Assembly (NCBI RefSeq): GCF_964204645.1
Contig: NC_134026.1
Location: 23,950,650 to 24,014,649 of the forward strand
Length of the DNA stretch: 64,000 bases
Source: Tubulanus polymorphus
Taxonomy: Eukaryota; Nemertea; Palaeonemertea; Tubulaniformes; Tubulanidae
Reading direction: 5' to 3'
Shown here in pieces: positions 1-26,917 of this stretch; the stretch's first letter is position 1; every line of letters starts with the position of its first letter. The notes beneath the pieces are model-generated. The model did no database searches and was not told the DNA's origin. It saw only the letters and a list, made by a program, of their open reading frames with translations. The translations under genes were made by a program, and so were the position numbers.

Positions 1-1539
1 ATATTTTTAGTATTTGTGTCATAAACTTATGAATAATGTATGTTCGCGCTTTTGTTATGCAAAAGGCAATATATGGAACTTATGACTTTCTCGTCCACAC
101 ATCATTTTTAAAGAAATTAGGTTCGTTGGTTGCAACGACTAATTCATTGCTAATTTCAAATTGAAAGCTAACAAATTGAAAGCTTTCAAATTGAAAAATT
201 CTAAGCGACGCGTATGCAGCAAAATAACACCATCATCAAATCTTATATAGGCCTATATCAAAATATATATCGAGCAATTGATTATTTTAGCTTAACGATA
301 TTCCAATGGATATGTCCTTTAGTTGGTTTACTCTGTTCCGTTAAGTTACAATTTAGAATGCTTATTGGGTACCAAATCGCGAAATCTAGATTGCTTTAAG
401 CTTGTAAACAAATATCCAATCCACCCAAGTCTTGTACAATATGAAAAATGACATACTTACAAAAGCAACCTTCTTAAAAACTGGTTGAACTGCGACTGTC
501 ACAAAATAACGATTCCCGAGAAAATTTGTATGAAAAAGAGACCCTAATTTATAAAACCTGTATTGGTGAACTAAGCTGCTTATATATTACTGGAGCTATT
601 TCTGTTCTTCTTTACCGTAGTGTGGTCTTATTCATTCCATTCAGTCCCACACAATATTTGCCGTCTTTACAAATATATAGGCCTACACAATTAAGCTACT
701 GTCGCTCGCAGCACTATAATAGTCACGTTATTCGTGACTTTCTTTAATCGTCACTATGGGGTGGTCACTGAAGTCGAGATTGAAAACTGTTACGCAGAAT
801 ATCGAATACGAGTCAAACGATTTTAATGATGTATGAATATAGGCCTATATCATATGTAGGAGCGGATCCACGAATTTGAGCAGAGGGTCACGCGCGGTGT
901 TTTCCCAGATATATCTTTTTTCAACATTTCAATGAAAAATGCGTTCATAAAAGTTTGCGCATTAACTACAGTTATTTCTTGCAGATGCCGAAACAGCAAT
1001 CGAGATAAAGATTTGAATCGCGGTTAGTTTCATCGTTGATATGAATGATATCGCTATCAGAAAATTTTCAAACACGGAGTGAGGGGGTCGAGACCCCTAC
1101 CCCTCCCTTGGATCCTCCCTGTATACTATCTTTTGATCATAAATTGACAGTCTATATACGGTCAATCACCAAATTCTACGTCATCCCGCATCTATTACAC
1201 TTATTCATTAACAATAAGTTATTATTTATTGATAAAGTATTATCAAATTCAAATTAGAACGTCTTAGTAATTTCTCGCAGGCGCCATCTATGTGAAAGCG
1301 AAAACATAGCAGGGCCTAGTTTATTTCGTTCGAAAAATCATTTATTCAAATAGAAAGTTCACGTTTGTTGATTGAATACAAACTCTAGTAGAGTACAATG
1401 TATATAATTTAAAAATTAGCAGGCAATTTTCCGCTTAAGAATTCGACGGCCAGGCCCGTATCGAGGGGAAGTTCGAAAAGTCCTTCAAAAAGTCAGTTTA
1501 AAAAGATTCGGGTCAATATTTTTCGTATAATTTTAATAT

Positions 1540-2965
1540 AATTTTCATGTTTTTTTTTTGAAAAATGAAAATTAATCCATTCTCGAATGATTTATTCGGG
1601 TAGTCAGATTTTTTTGGGCGGGGGATACGGGTCACTGTTCAAAAAAGTAGTTGGAAAAGTTATAGCAGCCCGGTAAAGGATTCGAACTATCGTTGCTTAA
1701 GTTCAGGTTATCGAAAAAATCATATCCCTTTTTCAATCGGAAAGTGCCCCCAATTCACGGTGAAAAGTTCCATTTTTCATGAAATAGAACTGCCACTCAA
1801 AAAGGCTCGGCACGGACCTGAACAGGAAATTCGTACACTATAATCTGATAATTTCTTTGGTCAATTTCAATATTCAATTTTATTAACGTCCTTAGGTTTT
1901 CGGTCTGAAGGTTCGTGCGGAGATCGTACGCGAAACACTTTTTCTTGCTGCAAAAAGGCCACCTTTCTAGTGGAATGTCTTTTCTCTGAAAGAGAAAAAA
2001 AGCCTGCATAAGTCAAATGAGAATTTCATTACGTATTCTTGACCTTCGGTAGAAGTGGGAGTATTTGTCTACCGATGTTAGGCTTATTAGGTTATCATAA
2101 TAGAAAATATCGGATAAACTTTTCTTGAGATGACTCAAATTGAAATTGATTAGATGACACAAGTTCGATTTATCGCTCGCGAACCGATGCGCTTAGAACT
2201 GTGCTAATGCGGAGATAAATATCTCGAGCAAAAGGTGCAAAATAACATTTTTATGATGCTCTCCGACTAATAAAGAAAATTGCGGATAATCTATGATGAC
2301 TTGTTTAGATGCGTAAGATAAGTGGTATTCGACTGTTCGTCGATCCCTTGGAAGCTGTATGTTCGATGTTGTTTCGTCGCACGCATTCTTACCTATAGAT
2401 TTGTCGATTGTAGATCTATTTTCCCGGAACTGAAGAGAAACCAAATTCGTCGATGCCAATCTTTTGCTTTCAATCTGTTTTTCGGTCGTATTCCCCCTGA
2501 AACAACACTGATCAGTTTTATTTCAAACATTTCAAACATAAGAATTTCATCGTCAACTAACCAGGTGCCCGAGGCCTCATGGATATTAGCTGCGAAGAGG
2601 GATCCGTAAAAAAGTGCATAAACTTGGGATTAGATAGTGAACGAACCCCTTAAATTTAGAATGTACCTTAGAAACTTTTCCGAAATTTGCATACAATTTT
2701 CATGTTTTTTTTTTAGAAAATGATAAGTAATCATTCCGTAAAAAGTGTTCGATTTCTTGTAGATATGTTGTTGAATATCGGAGATAAATATGAATTTAAC
2801 TTCATTAGAAAATATAAACGTTGTTTAAGTTGGTTATTGAAAAAAATGTACAAGATCTGTCCTTTTCAATAGGAAAGTGCCCCTTTTCACGGAGACATAG
2901 TGCAATTTTGCTGGAAATAGGACTGCCCCCCACCCCAAAAGAAGATTGGGAACGGGCCTGCGATC
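1540..2965. repeat. Diverged repeat pair (about 1540-1835 and 2680-2965)
   Basis: Two blocks about 1.14 kb apart share the same order of short words: an 'attttcatg' plus poly-T stretch, then a segment containing 'ggaaagtgccccc', a 'cacgg' tract, an 'actgcc' tract and a final 'gggcctg' or 'cggacctg'. The copies are clearly diverged, with many substitutions and small indels, so this is an old repeat and not a recent duplication. No open reading frame of note lies in either copy. I cannot assign it to a named transposon family. The G-rich palindromic stretch at 1082-1110 nearby looks like further repeat debris. Confidence 0.5.
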
Positions 2966-3421
2966 TATCGTGTTGATCATTAGCCTTCTATATTCTGTTA
3001 ATTTCTTGAATCCCTTTGCGATCATTGATAAACATTCTTACATCTATGTGCACGTAGTTTTAATATATACCAACTATACTACCATCAATGTGTAAACAAC
3101 TGCAGGTCCCGGTTGCTTTAGTATTACGTACCTCCGGCATGTTACCGGATGGCTCTTGCTCGATGATTGTACTGATGTTGCCAATGATACTAAAGGCCGG
3201 CGCTTGCGGTTTAACGGATGAACTGTCGGAAACTGTACGTCTACAATTAGAACTATTGTAATTAAGTATATTTAACCATTTTCACGCTGATCGTATAGCT
3301 ACTTGATAGCATTATGTCTGAACACTGATACTGGATACTGAATCGCATAAAAGAAAAAAGAAAAACAACTCGATTCTCATTTCTTTTTTCAAAATCTTAA
3401 TCAATATCATTGTTTATATGT

Positions 3422-3657
3422 TTATGTCAAACGAATTGGCCAAAAAAACTTTTTGAAATCATTTACCACTTCCTGTATACGATCGTATGAATTGTTACCT
3501 TTCCAAGTGTCCCTGAGTAGAGATTCTAAATACTGATGATGTTTCACATTTCGTAGATGAGCCATTGTGTAAATGTACGCGGTTTGCCAATGCTGGATCG
3601 CTGGTTTGGAACATTTTGTCTCTGGCGTGGCTTTCAATCGCGATGGTCGAGTCATGC
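3422..3657 (-). CDS. Unrecognised 3'-terminal exon candidate, minus strand
   Basis: On the minus strand a good acceptor (pyrimidine-rich tract ending TTTTTAG) precedes an open stretch of about 78 codons ending in TAA at 3422-3424. The peptide is rich in His, Trp, Tyr and Lys, for example QHWQTAYIYTMAHLRNVKHH and then LLRDTWKGN, and ends FFWPIRLT. This composition looks more like a real protein than random AT-rich reading. The open frame also continues upstream without a stop to an ATG at 3838, so an unspliced 138-residue reading is possible. I do not recognise the family and found no convincing upstream exons. It could be a chance ORF. Confidence 0.3.
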
Positions 3658-3838
3658 CTAAAAACAAATTCAATTGTCTTTTTAGCTGAGGAAGTACTGA
3701 CTGTGTGTGTATAAATAGCAATGCAAATATATTTCGTTTTTTGAGTAGGTTCTGATTATTATATATCCCTCTACGTAATAGGCCAATATGCATTTTCATG
3801 CCAGGTGATTTTTTCCATGCGAGGTATGATAACCCCAT

Positions 3839-6800
3839 AATGCCGTGCTATAAAATGATACCTACGTTGGTGAAAGTAAATATGCATACACATACGTAGT
3901 TCAAATAGACCCATTCAAATCTCATTTTCTGAATTCTGGTTTACATAATTAGCCTACATAAATCTCATAAACTTCTAGTATACATATATAATGACGGATC
4001 CTATATGACAATTTAGTTTGGCAATCACTCAAGATTCGGGTGTTCGAAAAGACCGATTTCTCGTTATGGATGAGGAATATACGAACGAGACAGAAGAGTT
4101 AGACGAAGAAGGTATTTGGCGTTTTGGAAGAAATTGTTCGATGAAATTGTGAATAATCACAAAATCCTAGGCCTAACATATATGCATTGAAATCTTACCT
4201 TGTTACGCATGTAGCATCCAAAAAAGAAAACGTTTAAATACCGGACACCCTTTCTGCACAGCGATGAAAAACAAACTCATCTTTATTGATTCGTTTAATT
4301 TGACGTCTAATGCGATTGATCATTCCCATAGCAACTGGTAAGCAAAGCATGATAAGTCATTTCCAGGAAGATTAATGGTCACAAAAGAGTGAACGTATGT
4401 GCGGGACTATGTTGATAAATGAGTCTGGACACATTCTGCATGCGACAAAATAACACGCTCGATGTTCCTCACAAATTTCAATTCATTCGTTGATACATGC
4501 TTCATTATATTATATATTTTCGGCATTTAGAAAAGGTTCTAGAAAAAAACGAGTAGAAGGCCGGGGTGATTTGAAAAACAATCAAAATGAAGAAAAAGAA
4601 AAGCTCCAAGAATTAATTCTATCAGTTCGCTGAACAATGTGGTGTTTGAAACTTTGTGAATCAGATTAATTACTCTTGAAATGCGAACGGTTCCTTTTTC
4701 GATAAAAACCCATTATTTAAAAGCTCATTACGGAATTCTTTATGGATCGATTGCCTATTAAATCGATTGATCGCGTATATATTCTCGCACCAGTTTTAAC
4801 TCTCTGACGAGCTAACTACCCATCACACTGATTTGCCACATGGTATCTGGCCTGAGAGAGCGAGAGCGAGAGAGCAAGAGCTTTATAACATCCAAGTTTC
4901 GAACATTACCTCAACGCGGGAATCACCCGGTACTTATGCCGCCGGAATTATCCTCTCGTTAAATCTACTTGCTCAACAGTTATTACCTTCTCCATAAAGT
5001 GTTGTTTTGGCGTTACAGCTCGGTGCAAGTATAGAGATGTTCGTTGATGGGAAACTATTATCGCAGATGTTTTTCAATTTAGTTATGTAGCTATTTCATG
5101 ATTTAAAAAGTTACCTCGTGTGGAAATTAGTAAAACTTTGAATAAGCAATACCGGCGTACGGAATGGCAGTGGTAAGAAGACCTCCGGAACGGCGCTGTG
5201 AGTATATGAGGAATTTGATTCCTACGTCTAATAAGTCTTTGAAAGCGGGTTGAGTTTTTATGATTTTTTTAAAGAAAAAAGTTGACATGTATCTACATTT
5301 TTGAGAAAGCATGTTAACAGTCTATCAAAGTGATTGATTCGGAGGAACTACGGGTTCTGCTGTTGCAGCGAGAAAACTCAATTTTACATAAAGCACCTGT
5401 CGATTTTAGCATTCTTTTACTTGATCACGATACACGAACTTCCTCAACGCTAACCGATTTAAAAAATCATAATCTCTGCTCTATAGGCTGATAAAGAGCG
5501 CAAGAGGTGATGATGATACAATTCAGGAAATGTTTTCATTTTCTGGAAAGAAATTACTAGGCTACCTTTTAAAGCATGTACAGGGTGATATGGTATGCGG
5601 CTAGTTTTATTCTTGCCCTTTAACGCGGCAATTTTTCAATTGGAATATTCAGGAAACGGAAATGAGAAATATAGACTTGGCATTGAGAGCGGCAGTTAAG
5701 TCCTTTTTTTATCAATTACTATTAGAAACAATTGCTATGAAAGAGCTTGCTTGGTGGACTTAAGATAAACGTTTATAATCGATGAATATACCGATTCGTG
5801 GAATCTGGTTCTCAGGATACAACAACACAAATGATGAAACGGACTGGCAGAACCTTTATTTATTTGTTTATGTTCCACTCGTGCATTCTGACGTCACATT
5901 CTTCATGGCGATACAATGTGTTAGTTTTCTCTACAGTACGGTGTAAAACGAGATTCTAATTGAAATTCAAATATTCTATGCGTTCAATGTTTCTAAGCCT
6001 CGTATGAACGTTTAATCAAGTAGTTGCAGCAGAAGGAATTACATTGAACTCAGCTAGATTTAGTCTCAAAGAATGTCGATTTAAGTAATTAAAGAAATCG
6101 AACCAATATGCTGTAACTGTAGAATACATCATTAAGTAGATGAAAATGTTTCGCATGCTATACTTTATTTGATCTAATCCCTCAAAAGCTTGAAATAGTG
6201 TTTGACTAGTTTTAGTTCACTACCATGATGTATATAGCTGTAGCTCGAAGATGGTAGTTCATCTTCCGGTTTCGGTTGAAACTATACAAACTAACAAGGC
6301 ATCCTATACTGTATTAATTAGCAATAGCGTGAGGGAAAGCAGTGAACCGAATCATGTCTGTAATCCTGAAAAGAATATGTATGGAATGTTTTCTTAATTA
6401 ACTGATTGAATCACAAGAGACCGGGTTTCACCAAAATAATTCAAGAGCTTTGAAGACGATCTCGTTGCACTTGCTTGGATAGTTTGTTTTCCGAGTACGA
6501 TATCAGTTTTCTAGGTTGCTTTGCTGCTTTAGTAATAGGAAATTGGTTACCTTTTATAATGGGAAAAAAATTTCAAGGCTACTCTTTAAAAATCAACTTC
6601 ATTAATCTTGCTAGGAACGTATAAGTCAATTATTCGTGCGTAGTCTATTGAATTATAAATCACAGCCAGTCACAGACGATTTATTTTCTATTTTTGTTTT
6701 CTGTTCCCCCGGTTACCCATACCGAACAAGCCACAGGTTGCATACGAACGAGCTTTTTTAGACTTTCGCTTTTCTTTACGTTATTTTATCTGGCGAACTG

Positions 6801-7674
6801 GATGTTGCGCGTATGTGTACCACCACCTTTCCACTGAGTTAAATTAGTTCAAATTGATCTATGTATACTAGTAGATCCTGGTAAATGATGGCGTCGGCTA
6901 CAGTTACCAAATTTTGGTAGCGGAGTCCGAGTCAGCCGCTCGCAGCGTGTCCAGTGCGAAAGAAAAATGTGTAACATCACCATTGATTGAATAAATTCTC
7001 GATAATATTAAAACTTTTCATCTGTGTATACAGCGGGTTTTCATCTTATTATCTGTTTTCCACGTTTGAGTGTGATTATTCTACTAACATCACCAATGAG
7101 TTTCACGTCGAAGTCAATGAGCAGTTATCGTGAAGATCATTCATTTTTTTTCTTTCCCGCATTCGAACTAATAATCAATTACATAGTTTCGTTCTCTAGA
7201 ACTGTTATGGACACACGTTTGTTTGCGCGCTACTGAATAGTGATTAGTGACGCGCTGTTTATTACACCAAGTGTAGCGTATATTAAACTTTTATGAAAAA
7301 CTTCCCGGTGCGTGGCAATTTTTCAGCGTGATATGCCGGCGGGCGAAAATCGTCATATACACAGGGCCATATGGAAAACCTACTAGTTCCACAAAACCCG
7401 TTGCCAAAGGTTTCGAATGGTGATCGCTAGACTCATTGACGATACTCCTCACTCAATTTTACATGGATTTTATGTTTTATTGACAAAACGCACGGCCAGA
7501 TGTTTATGGAAATATGTTATTTAGGAACAATTATTACTCTGGATATTAATCGGCCTATATAGTAGATAAATATCGTAGTTTGCAGTACATATTGCGAACA
7601 CATCGAGGACGTATATTCACAATACACAATAAACACTGTCACAGTTCACGAGTAAACGTCAACGCAACATCAGT
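3839..7674. other. Non-coding stretch, nothing assigned
   Basis: No exon chain with matching phases was found. A short purine-rich tract (GAGAGA/GCGAGA) lies near 4855-4880. A plus-strand ATG at 4067 opens a 16-codon acidic stretch followed by a GT, but no partner exon was found. Minus-strand ORFs such as 5127-5312 lack supporting splice structure. Confidence 0.5.
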
Positions 7675-7723
7675 ATGAGTAGTAAAGATAAAGACAAGGG
7701 TAACGACAAAAGTACTCAATTTT
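7675..7723 (+). CDS. Candidate alternative first exon of the PKA catalytic subunit gene
   Basis: An ATG at 7675 opens 16 codons (MSSKDKDKGNDKSTQF) plus one base, then a strong donor GTAAGT at 7724. The exon ends in phase 1, the same phase as the MGN first exon at 9790, so it can splice directly to the exon at 10588 and keep frame. The product would have a charged, Lys/Asp-rich N-terminus without the Gly2 of the myristoylated form. PKA catalytic subunit genes in vertebrates and Aplysia are known to use alternative first exons, which makes this plausible. The evidence is only position, ATG, donor and phase; transcripts would be needed to confirm. Confidence 0.5.
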
Positions 7724-9789
7724 GTAAGTACACGTGAAATAATTAATCGTAACGGGCGTATGCATCGTATGGTAAAATCGGGTATGGATTGAATATCTAA
7801 TCGTATCGAAAAAGATTTTTCCTCTCGATTACACTTACGTAAGATACGTAAAATACGTAATACGAGATACGTAAAATATACATCGATTCCAATGAATATC
7901 TGGCGTCCCTACGTGTACATTCTTTCGGATATACACACGTAACATTGTTTCATAGACTTAGTGACGTTTTCTAGATAAATATCGAAAATAGGCCTAGCGA
8001 TGCACTAATCCACTACGTCAGGCGATCATCGTGAAAATGTTCCGTTTGATCTTTTAATCCGATGTGTTTAAAAACTGGAGGATAACATTATGTTCTCCCG
8101 TTGTCATAGTGACTCACAATAACTTCAAAAAAGTCAAAAGATGCTCGAAGTCTTCCTGTAAGAAGACTACAAACGAGTATATTACGGTGATGTGGTTCTC
8201 GTAATGTGTTGTTTGATATGAATCTTTACGCTGGTTAAGATATGTCGGGACATTTTATTTGGTCAGAATAAAGAATCCGTGTCAAAACGACGTGGTAATG
8301 GAGTTCCCCTGCAATAATAGTATTTCATTTATATTTATACGCGCAACGCCGGTACTGTATAAAAGAGCTTTTACAAGTCATAGACGACTATTGTTACATG
8401 TCCCGTTGAATTTTCAAAAACCAGAAATCGCTATAAACAGCAATGGTCACTGGCGATAATATCTTTACACGCAGTAGGCCTATATACATATTGTGGGCTA
8501 GAATGTGAACATAATGTGTTTGAAGAGCATTTAACATGTAGTTTTATTGATATATATTTAAATGACACAACTGTACAAGAATGTCACCACTATCGACCAA
8601 ACCAGGAAACCCGATCATATAGGCCCGTAAACTCATAGGGCGAAACGTGTAAATCTATAAATAATGTGTTGAAAAAATTTTCCATTCGTTATTTAAGGAG
8701 GACAAGGCAAAAAATTAGAAATTGAAGAGATTTTGACTTTGGTCCACAACCAAATGATATTCTTCTTTTTCTGCTAACTAGACCGAGTCTTTTCTACTGT
8801 TAGGCTAGGATGTTAGATTATTTTCTTCATCGTGTACGAGAAGAAAAGTGAATTTGCCATACATATCACGGCAACTTGTCTTTTCCGTTAATCAGAAAGG
8901 GAATAACGGGTCACCAAAATCATTTATTCCCACGTACGTTATCCATATTAATGGGACTCGAAACGTTAGCTCGCCTGTCTCATTCGATGAGGAATGTAGT
9001 TAAACCTCATCGTTTGCAAACTCCCGCGAAAAGTTAAGACTCAGCATAGGTTCGAATCCTGGAATTAAGACATGAGACTTGCGTCTCGCGTGATGTTTTT
9101 TTTGAAATATTCTAAGCTTATACATATGTTTCAAGGAAAAATATCACATGAGTTTCTAAGTTCTTAGATTGGTAGGCGAACAAATTATTCTATTATTTTA
9201 TACATCTCTTTTTTACAAAACACGTTTTGTCGCCGACAATATCTTTTCCCATGTAACTCAACGCAGTAAAAATCCTTTTAAAATATGGTTAAAACGTCCG
9301 CTCTATTCAGTAAAGCATCAGCCCGCACCGAGCGCGCACAAACGTAGATGTTGATTTGCAGCAGTATTGCGTGACGTCATTATCAGCGCGTACACCTCTC
9401 CCTGGCTCGTGTGCATTCCCATAATTCCTCGCGTAGACGAAGTGCACCGTTGACAAAAATAGTACCCATTGAATTCTACCTATTGTCCGTTTATTGAGCG
9501 CTGAATTTAGAGCAAGGGCAATGAATCGTAAATAAATAGTTTTTAATTTTCTCCTGCGCCGTATGTTAATAGATATATACGCCGACTCGGCGAAGGGTTT
9601 CTAGATACGCGGATTAATTTCAATAATTTTTGACACCGATAATGGACGGATAAGAGAACACGAAGCTGAATTGATGGATGAATATAAATCGCTGGCTTTT
9701 TAACGGAGATTTACGCAGATTAGCTTACCTTTTACCCGCCTAGAATACGAACAATATATTCGACCTAAAGTCTTCCATCGGAATTCATC

Positions 9790-16518
<6,729 letters not shown>

Positions 16519-19133
16519 CTTATGTGCTAGAAATGATCGAAAAAAGGCGAATGAGCGAGCAGTGTCGAGTCTTGGGACGCATTTTGTGCTCAGACGTCTC
16601 CCAGCTCAGATGATTCAACGAATTAACTATAAAGAGGTCACACAGGCATACACCCACATATCAGGCAGAAATGACAGAACTCCTAACGTTTTCATCTATT
16701 ACTTTAACATACATTGCTAGTACTGTTGAAAAATCGACTGAACGTATGATTACGAATATTGTCAATGTTCGCAATATACCAGCGGAGAATATTCTTTAGA
16801 AGTATTGTTCATCTGCATGATGATATCTTACGCGATTCGATAATTAAATGAACTGTTGAAGACGATGTTACACGATGCACTGGTGATGATTGATCGTAAT
16901 GTCATTGATAACGAAACTAAAAATGACATATCATCTAATCGCGTGGCTGTCATTCTGTATAGCAGCCGTGAAATAGATGGGCAATCATTGTAGGTTCTGA
17001 TATTTTAAAAAAGTACTTCAGTAATAAGATGCGTATTACTTGCCATTTTGAATCGAGCGGAATTTTGCGGCACATTGCTGTACTAATTGTCATAACTAAC
17101 GAAACGTTGCAATTGTCTGATTTTAAGATGTTAAGACTTGTGTTCCTTCGATTTTTGTTGATTTACTGAAAGATGTGTCGTTCGGTCAAGAGAAATGTAT
17201 CCAACCTGTATTGCTGTATGATAATATTGATATTATTCCTATGTACTATGGTGTATACATTTCCTAATCTGCTTAGATGAGACTGGTTTGAAAATTCTAT
17301 GTAAACATATTTCATCTCTTGACTGCTACGGTTACTCAAGTTATAATGTAGAGTTTGTCCAACAAATATTGTGCAAAAACGACTCCAGAACGTTGAGGAT
17401 GTCTTTAATATTAATGCCTTTCGCCAAAGACTAGTAGGGGAGTACTATATGTTTCTGTTTAAATAAATGATATATAGTCTAATATAAATTCTAATTTAAT
17501 GCGAGGAGTTGTATGGAAAGGTGACTCATTTAAGATTTTGGTGTATGTGTCGCGCATACATAGAAAATTTTGAATTTTTTACCAAGAAGAAACTGTACTG
17601 ATCGCTTTGATATTCTTTCAATGTGTAGGCTAAATAAACGAAGTTACTATAAAATGCGGGTAACATTATAAAAAGTTTCATGTAGTTGAATATATCAAAA
17701 AAAAACATTTTGAATAAACTAATGCTAATGTCTAATGTGAATATTTCCAGCTAAGTTGCACGCAGTTAGGTATAGTATTTCAATCGGCGTGTGCGTGCGT
17801 GCGTGTGTGCATTCAACCTGAGTTGCACGGTAATTGTTTTGATTGAAAAGAATACTGATTTATATTGTTAGTTTAAAAAGAAATATTTTGTATCCTTATT
17901 GAATAACGCGTGTAATGTGCCCCCCCAAAAAAGAAAGTTCACCGTGAAAACGAAATGATATTTGACTGACAAGAATCCGGGTGGCTATTAGGCTTAGTAG
18001 TTAGGTTAGAGTACGCATGAGCCGGGTTGCCCTTCTTTGTTCCCCTCCTCCTCCACCATTTCATATGGATATATTTTCATGGATATATTTATACACATAT
18101 TTGTCGCGCATAAGCCTGAGTGTTGAATGGTGTTGTAAAATTCCTTTTTGAGTGACATTGAAATCTGTACTGAATTGATACATACTTATCGAAATATATA
18201 CTGCGACTGTCCCACGCCATTTGTTCACAACAATGACAAAGATTCCCGTGGATTTGCCTTTGCTTCGGTACCGTCATAAGTATGAGCAGATTAGATCATG
18301 TTTTGTTTATTTTTTGTGTGTGTCGCGAGCGGTTACATGACATCAAGCAAAATTGGCATGTGCTATCAACGATTATTTCCCTTGTTTGGCTATTTCGCCT
18401 TAAGACATAACTAGATCTTTCTGAAAAATATTTCTTAAAACACGCTCACACATGTAACGCACATCTATCGTTCTACGGTTCATGTAAATCATGACCAAGC
18501 TCTTGGTAATGATGTTACCACGACTCGTTAATATTAGTTAACAACTTATTTGTTTGGTTGGTTGTTTGTTTGCACGCTTAGAATGGAATGATTAAAAGTG
18601 CCACTGGCTCGATCTTGATTTGTTCATCATCCACCATCGCAGTTAATATGTGCAAGTGAAAAATCAAAGTAAACCAAAGTTCTTTACAAAAAGATTTTTA
18701 ACATTTTAACTGTCGCCGGCTATTTGAATCTAGTGTTGCTTGACCAGTCTGCTAATATCTTTTGAACACCAGGGTATATATGAATAAGTGTATTCTACAA
18801 CACCAACACCACAAGTCCATGCACTGGAAGAAAGTACATGATAACTTTTGTATATAGCTCTAATGATACATACGAAGTGGTGTTTTAATATTGTTGGTTG
18901 GCGAAAAACCTGATGTAAAATTATTAGTGCATTAGCTGGATATTGTGTAATTATTATTTAAATAGTGTAAAGTCATCAATCCCCTATTGATATTAATGAA
19001 ATATGGTATAAAATCCTGATGGGTTGTATTAATTAATGTGTAAATCTTAATTATGATTGTCATTACGATACACACCTAGTGGCAATCGATAAAAACACTA
19101 CACACAATTTTCATATTGTTGAAAAAATCTTCA

Positions 19134-19135
<2 letters not shown>

Positions 19136-19185
<50 letters not shown>

Positions 19186-19186
19186 G
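19136..19186. repeat. (ATT)n microsatellite
   Basis: About 16 uninterrupted ATT/TTA trinucleotides in a row. Simple sequence repeat, likely length-polymorphic; no coding role seen. Confidence 0.97.
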
Positions 19187-19529
19187 AAATTGATTGAATA
19201 AGTGAATGTTTTTTTATAAAACTTCATTAATTGTTATAATGAAGACCTGTCTTGTAAATGTAGGCTTCGTTCATTTTAATTTCTAGTGTCATCTATAGGT
19301 GAAAAACAAAATGTACAACTACACGAAAAAACGTTATGTGTTGTATTTGAATAAAACTTGTAGTTTGCGAAAATTATGATATTTTTTTCGTGGTTTATTG
19401 TTTAGTGTGGTGATAGCTTTTGTTTTCATTCATTGTTGTCGTGGGTCGCATGCAAGTATGAATGTTTCGAATGAAGCTAAATCGGGAGGTCTTTATGAGT
19501 ATTTTGTTTTGTGGACTCTGTTCTAGTTT

Positions 19530-19556
19530 GGAGTAATCAGGTAGTCTGATTACTCC
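19530..19556. repeat. Short perfect hairpin
   Basis: GGAGTAATCAG, a five-base loop GTAGT, then CTGATTACTCC: an 11-bp perfect stem. It is isolated in intergenic sequence. No T-run or tRNA-like context gives it a function. Confidence 0.6.
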
Positions 19557-21117
19557 GTGGTTCCTGAGTTTAAAAGCCGCGCGCCAGATTAAATGGGAGA
19601 CAAAACCTATTGCCGTTAGATGTCGTCTGAATAAGCGTGCTACGCGACGTCAAAATGATATCGCAAACATAAATTAAATAGACCATATTCTGCGAATCCT
19701 GTATCATATGAAACTTTGGCGTAAGTTATTTCCTAATTTTGCGTCATCAAACATTAACAATAATTATCTTCCTGTTTCGAAATATTGAAGCAAAAATTAT
19801 CTTTTCTCGTTATCCTTCCTAATTACTCTTACGGAAAAGTACGGAAATGCAGTTTTCCAAATAAGGAAATCCTCGTCTGATTTCGCGATACAAAGCACTT
19901 TACGCGTAAACTTTGCCGTCACCCTCTATGCGTTTTATTGTCATGTAAATACTCAATGGAACTGGGCCAGATTACAATGGGACTTCGTTCAGGTATTTCT
20001 GTCCAACCGTCTGTGGAGATCTATATGGAGCGACAGTAGCGCTGTCTGTATGTATATCAAGAGGATCGAGGCAACTAGCACGACAGAACAGCTGACAATA
20101 AATAGAATATGTATCATTACTGGAATTCACAACAACTGAGGTAGAGTTATGACATTATTTTCTGTTGTTTATTTATGTACATAGGTTTATCTTTAAAACA
20201 GGGATTTTCAATTGACGGGGGCCTGGGCGCGTGTGGTTTATTCACCCGACTATATCGAATTGATGTTACCATATATCGAACAGTAGTGTTGAGCACTTGC
20301 AGCATGCGGTTCCAGACGCCATGTCATTCGAACATAAATTACACATACACACATACGAATAGACCTGGTTGTTGTAGTTTTTGAATTCGAATTTACACTT
20401 TGTTTTTAATTATGTTATGTATTCGTGGTTCGAACCTTCAAAGTATCAAAAAGCGCTTGGCTTAGAATGACGCATGTCACTGTATTAGCTCATGTAATTA
20501 GGTCATGCAACAGCATTTTTCCGAAGATAAGTGAGTCAATACTGTGACTATGTCGGGTGTGCGATGGAACTAGTGTAAAAAATTACTGATTTTGTAACAG
20601 ATTGATATTTCCGAGAAGCTGTGGAATTAGTTTTATTCATTGCGGAATCGCTGTCAGGAATATAGAATTTCACCCGTACGTTAAGGCTATACACAGGGAC
20701 CAAATAAAAGGAACTAGTTCTTCAATAACCTTACTTCGAGACACCGTCGCGTGTAATGAATCAAAGACTTCTTTATCAAGTTTACGTCGTGCAATGTATA
20801 TACGGCATTATCCGAGTCTCATTCTAGTAAATCACTACCCTTGCAATTATATAGAATCGCCCAACCCATAAATTCTTAATTTTTTTAATTTTTGTGCTGT
20901 TCTTTATTAAGACCAAGCCGAATGATGATTTCAACTGCTATCGGATCGCTTATTGATTTTCTTGTCCAACATTGTGTTACAGTAAACACTGATTGGAATT
21001 ATATGCCCTACGTTGACATACGTCGTTATGTATATCATAGTTAAATGCTTGTACGATACATTTGATGTATATGTATAGGGTTTCCCGGTGTACAACGAAG
21101 AATACGTAATTTGCATT

Positions 21118-26917
<5,800 letters not shown>

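Larger units (their letters stand above)
16519..21060. other. Non-coding: PKA 3' region and intergenic DNA
   Basis: The first kilobase or so is probably the PKA 3' untranslated region, with AATAAA words near 17462 and 17713. Beyond it I found no exon chain. An (ATT)n microsatellite and a small perfect hairpin are listed separately. ORFs at 17526, 18089 and 20602 have no splice or composition support. Confidence 0.6.

Noticed and set aside
20602-20871. 89-codon plus-strand ORF upstream of PLK
   Set aside because: No donor in matching phase and unremarkable composition; probably untranslated or random.
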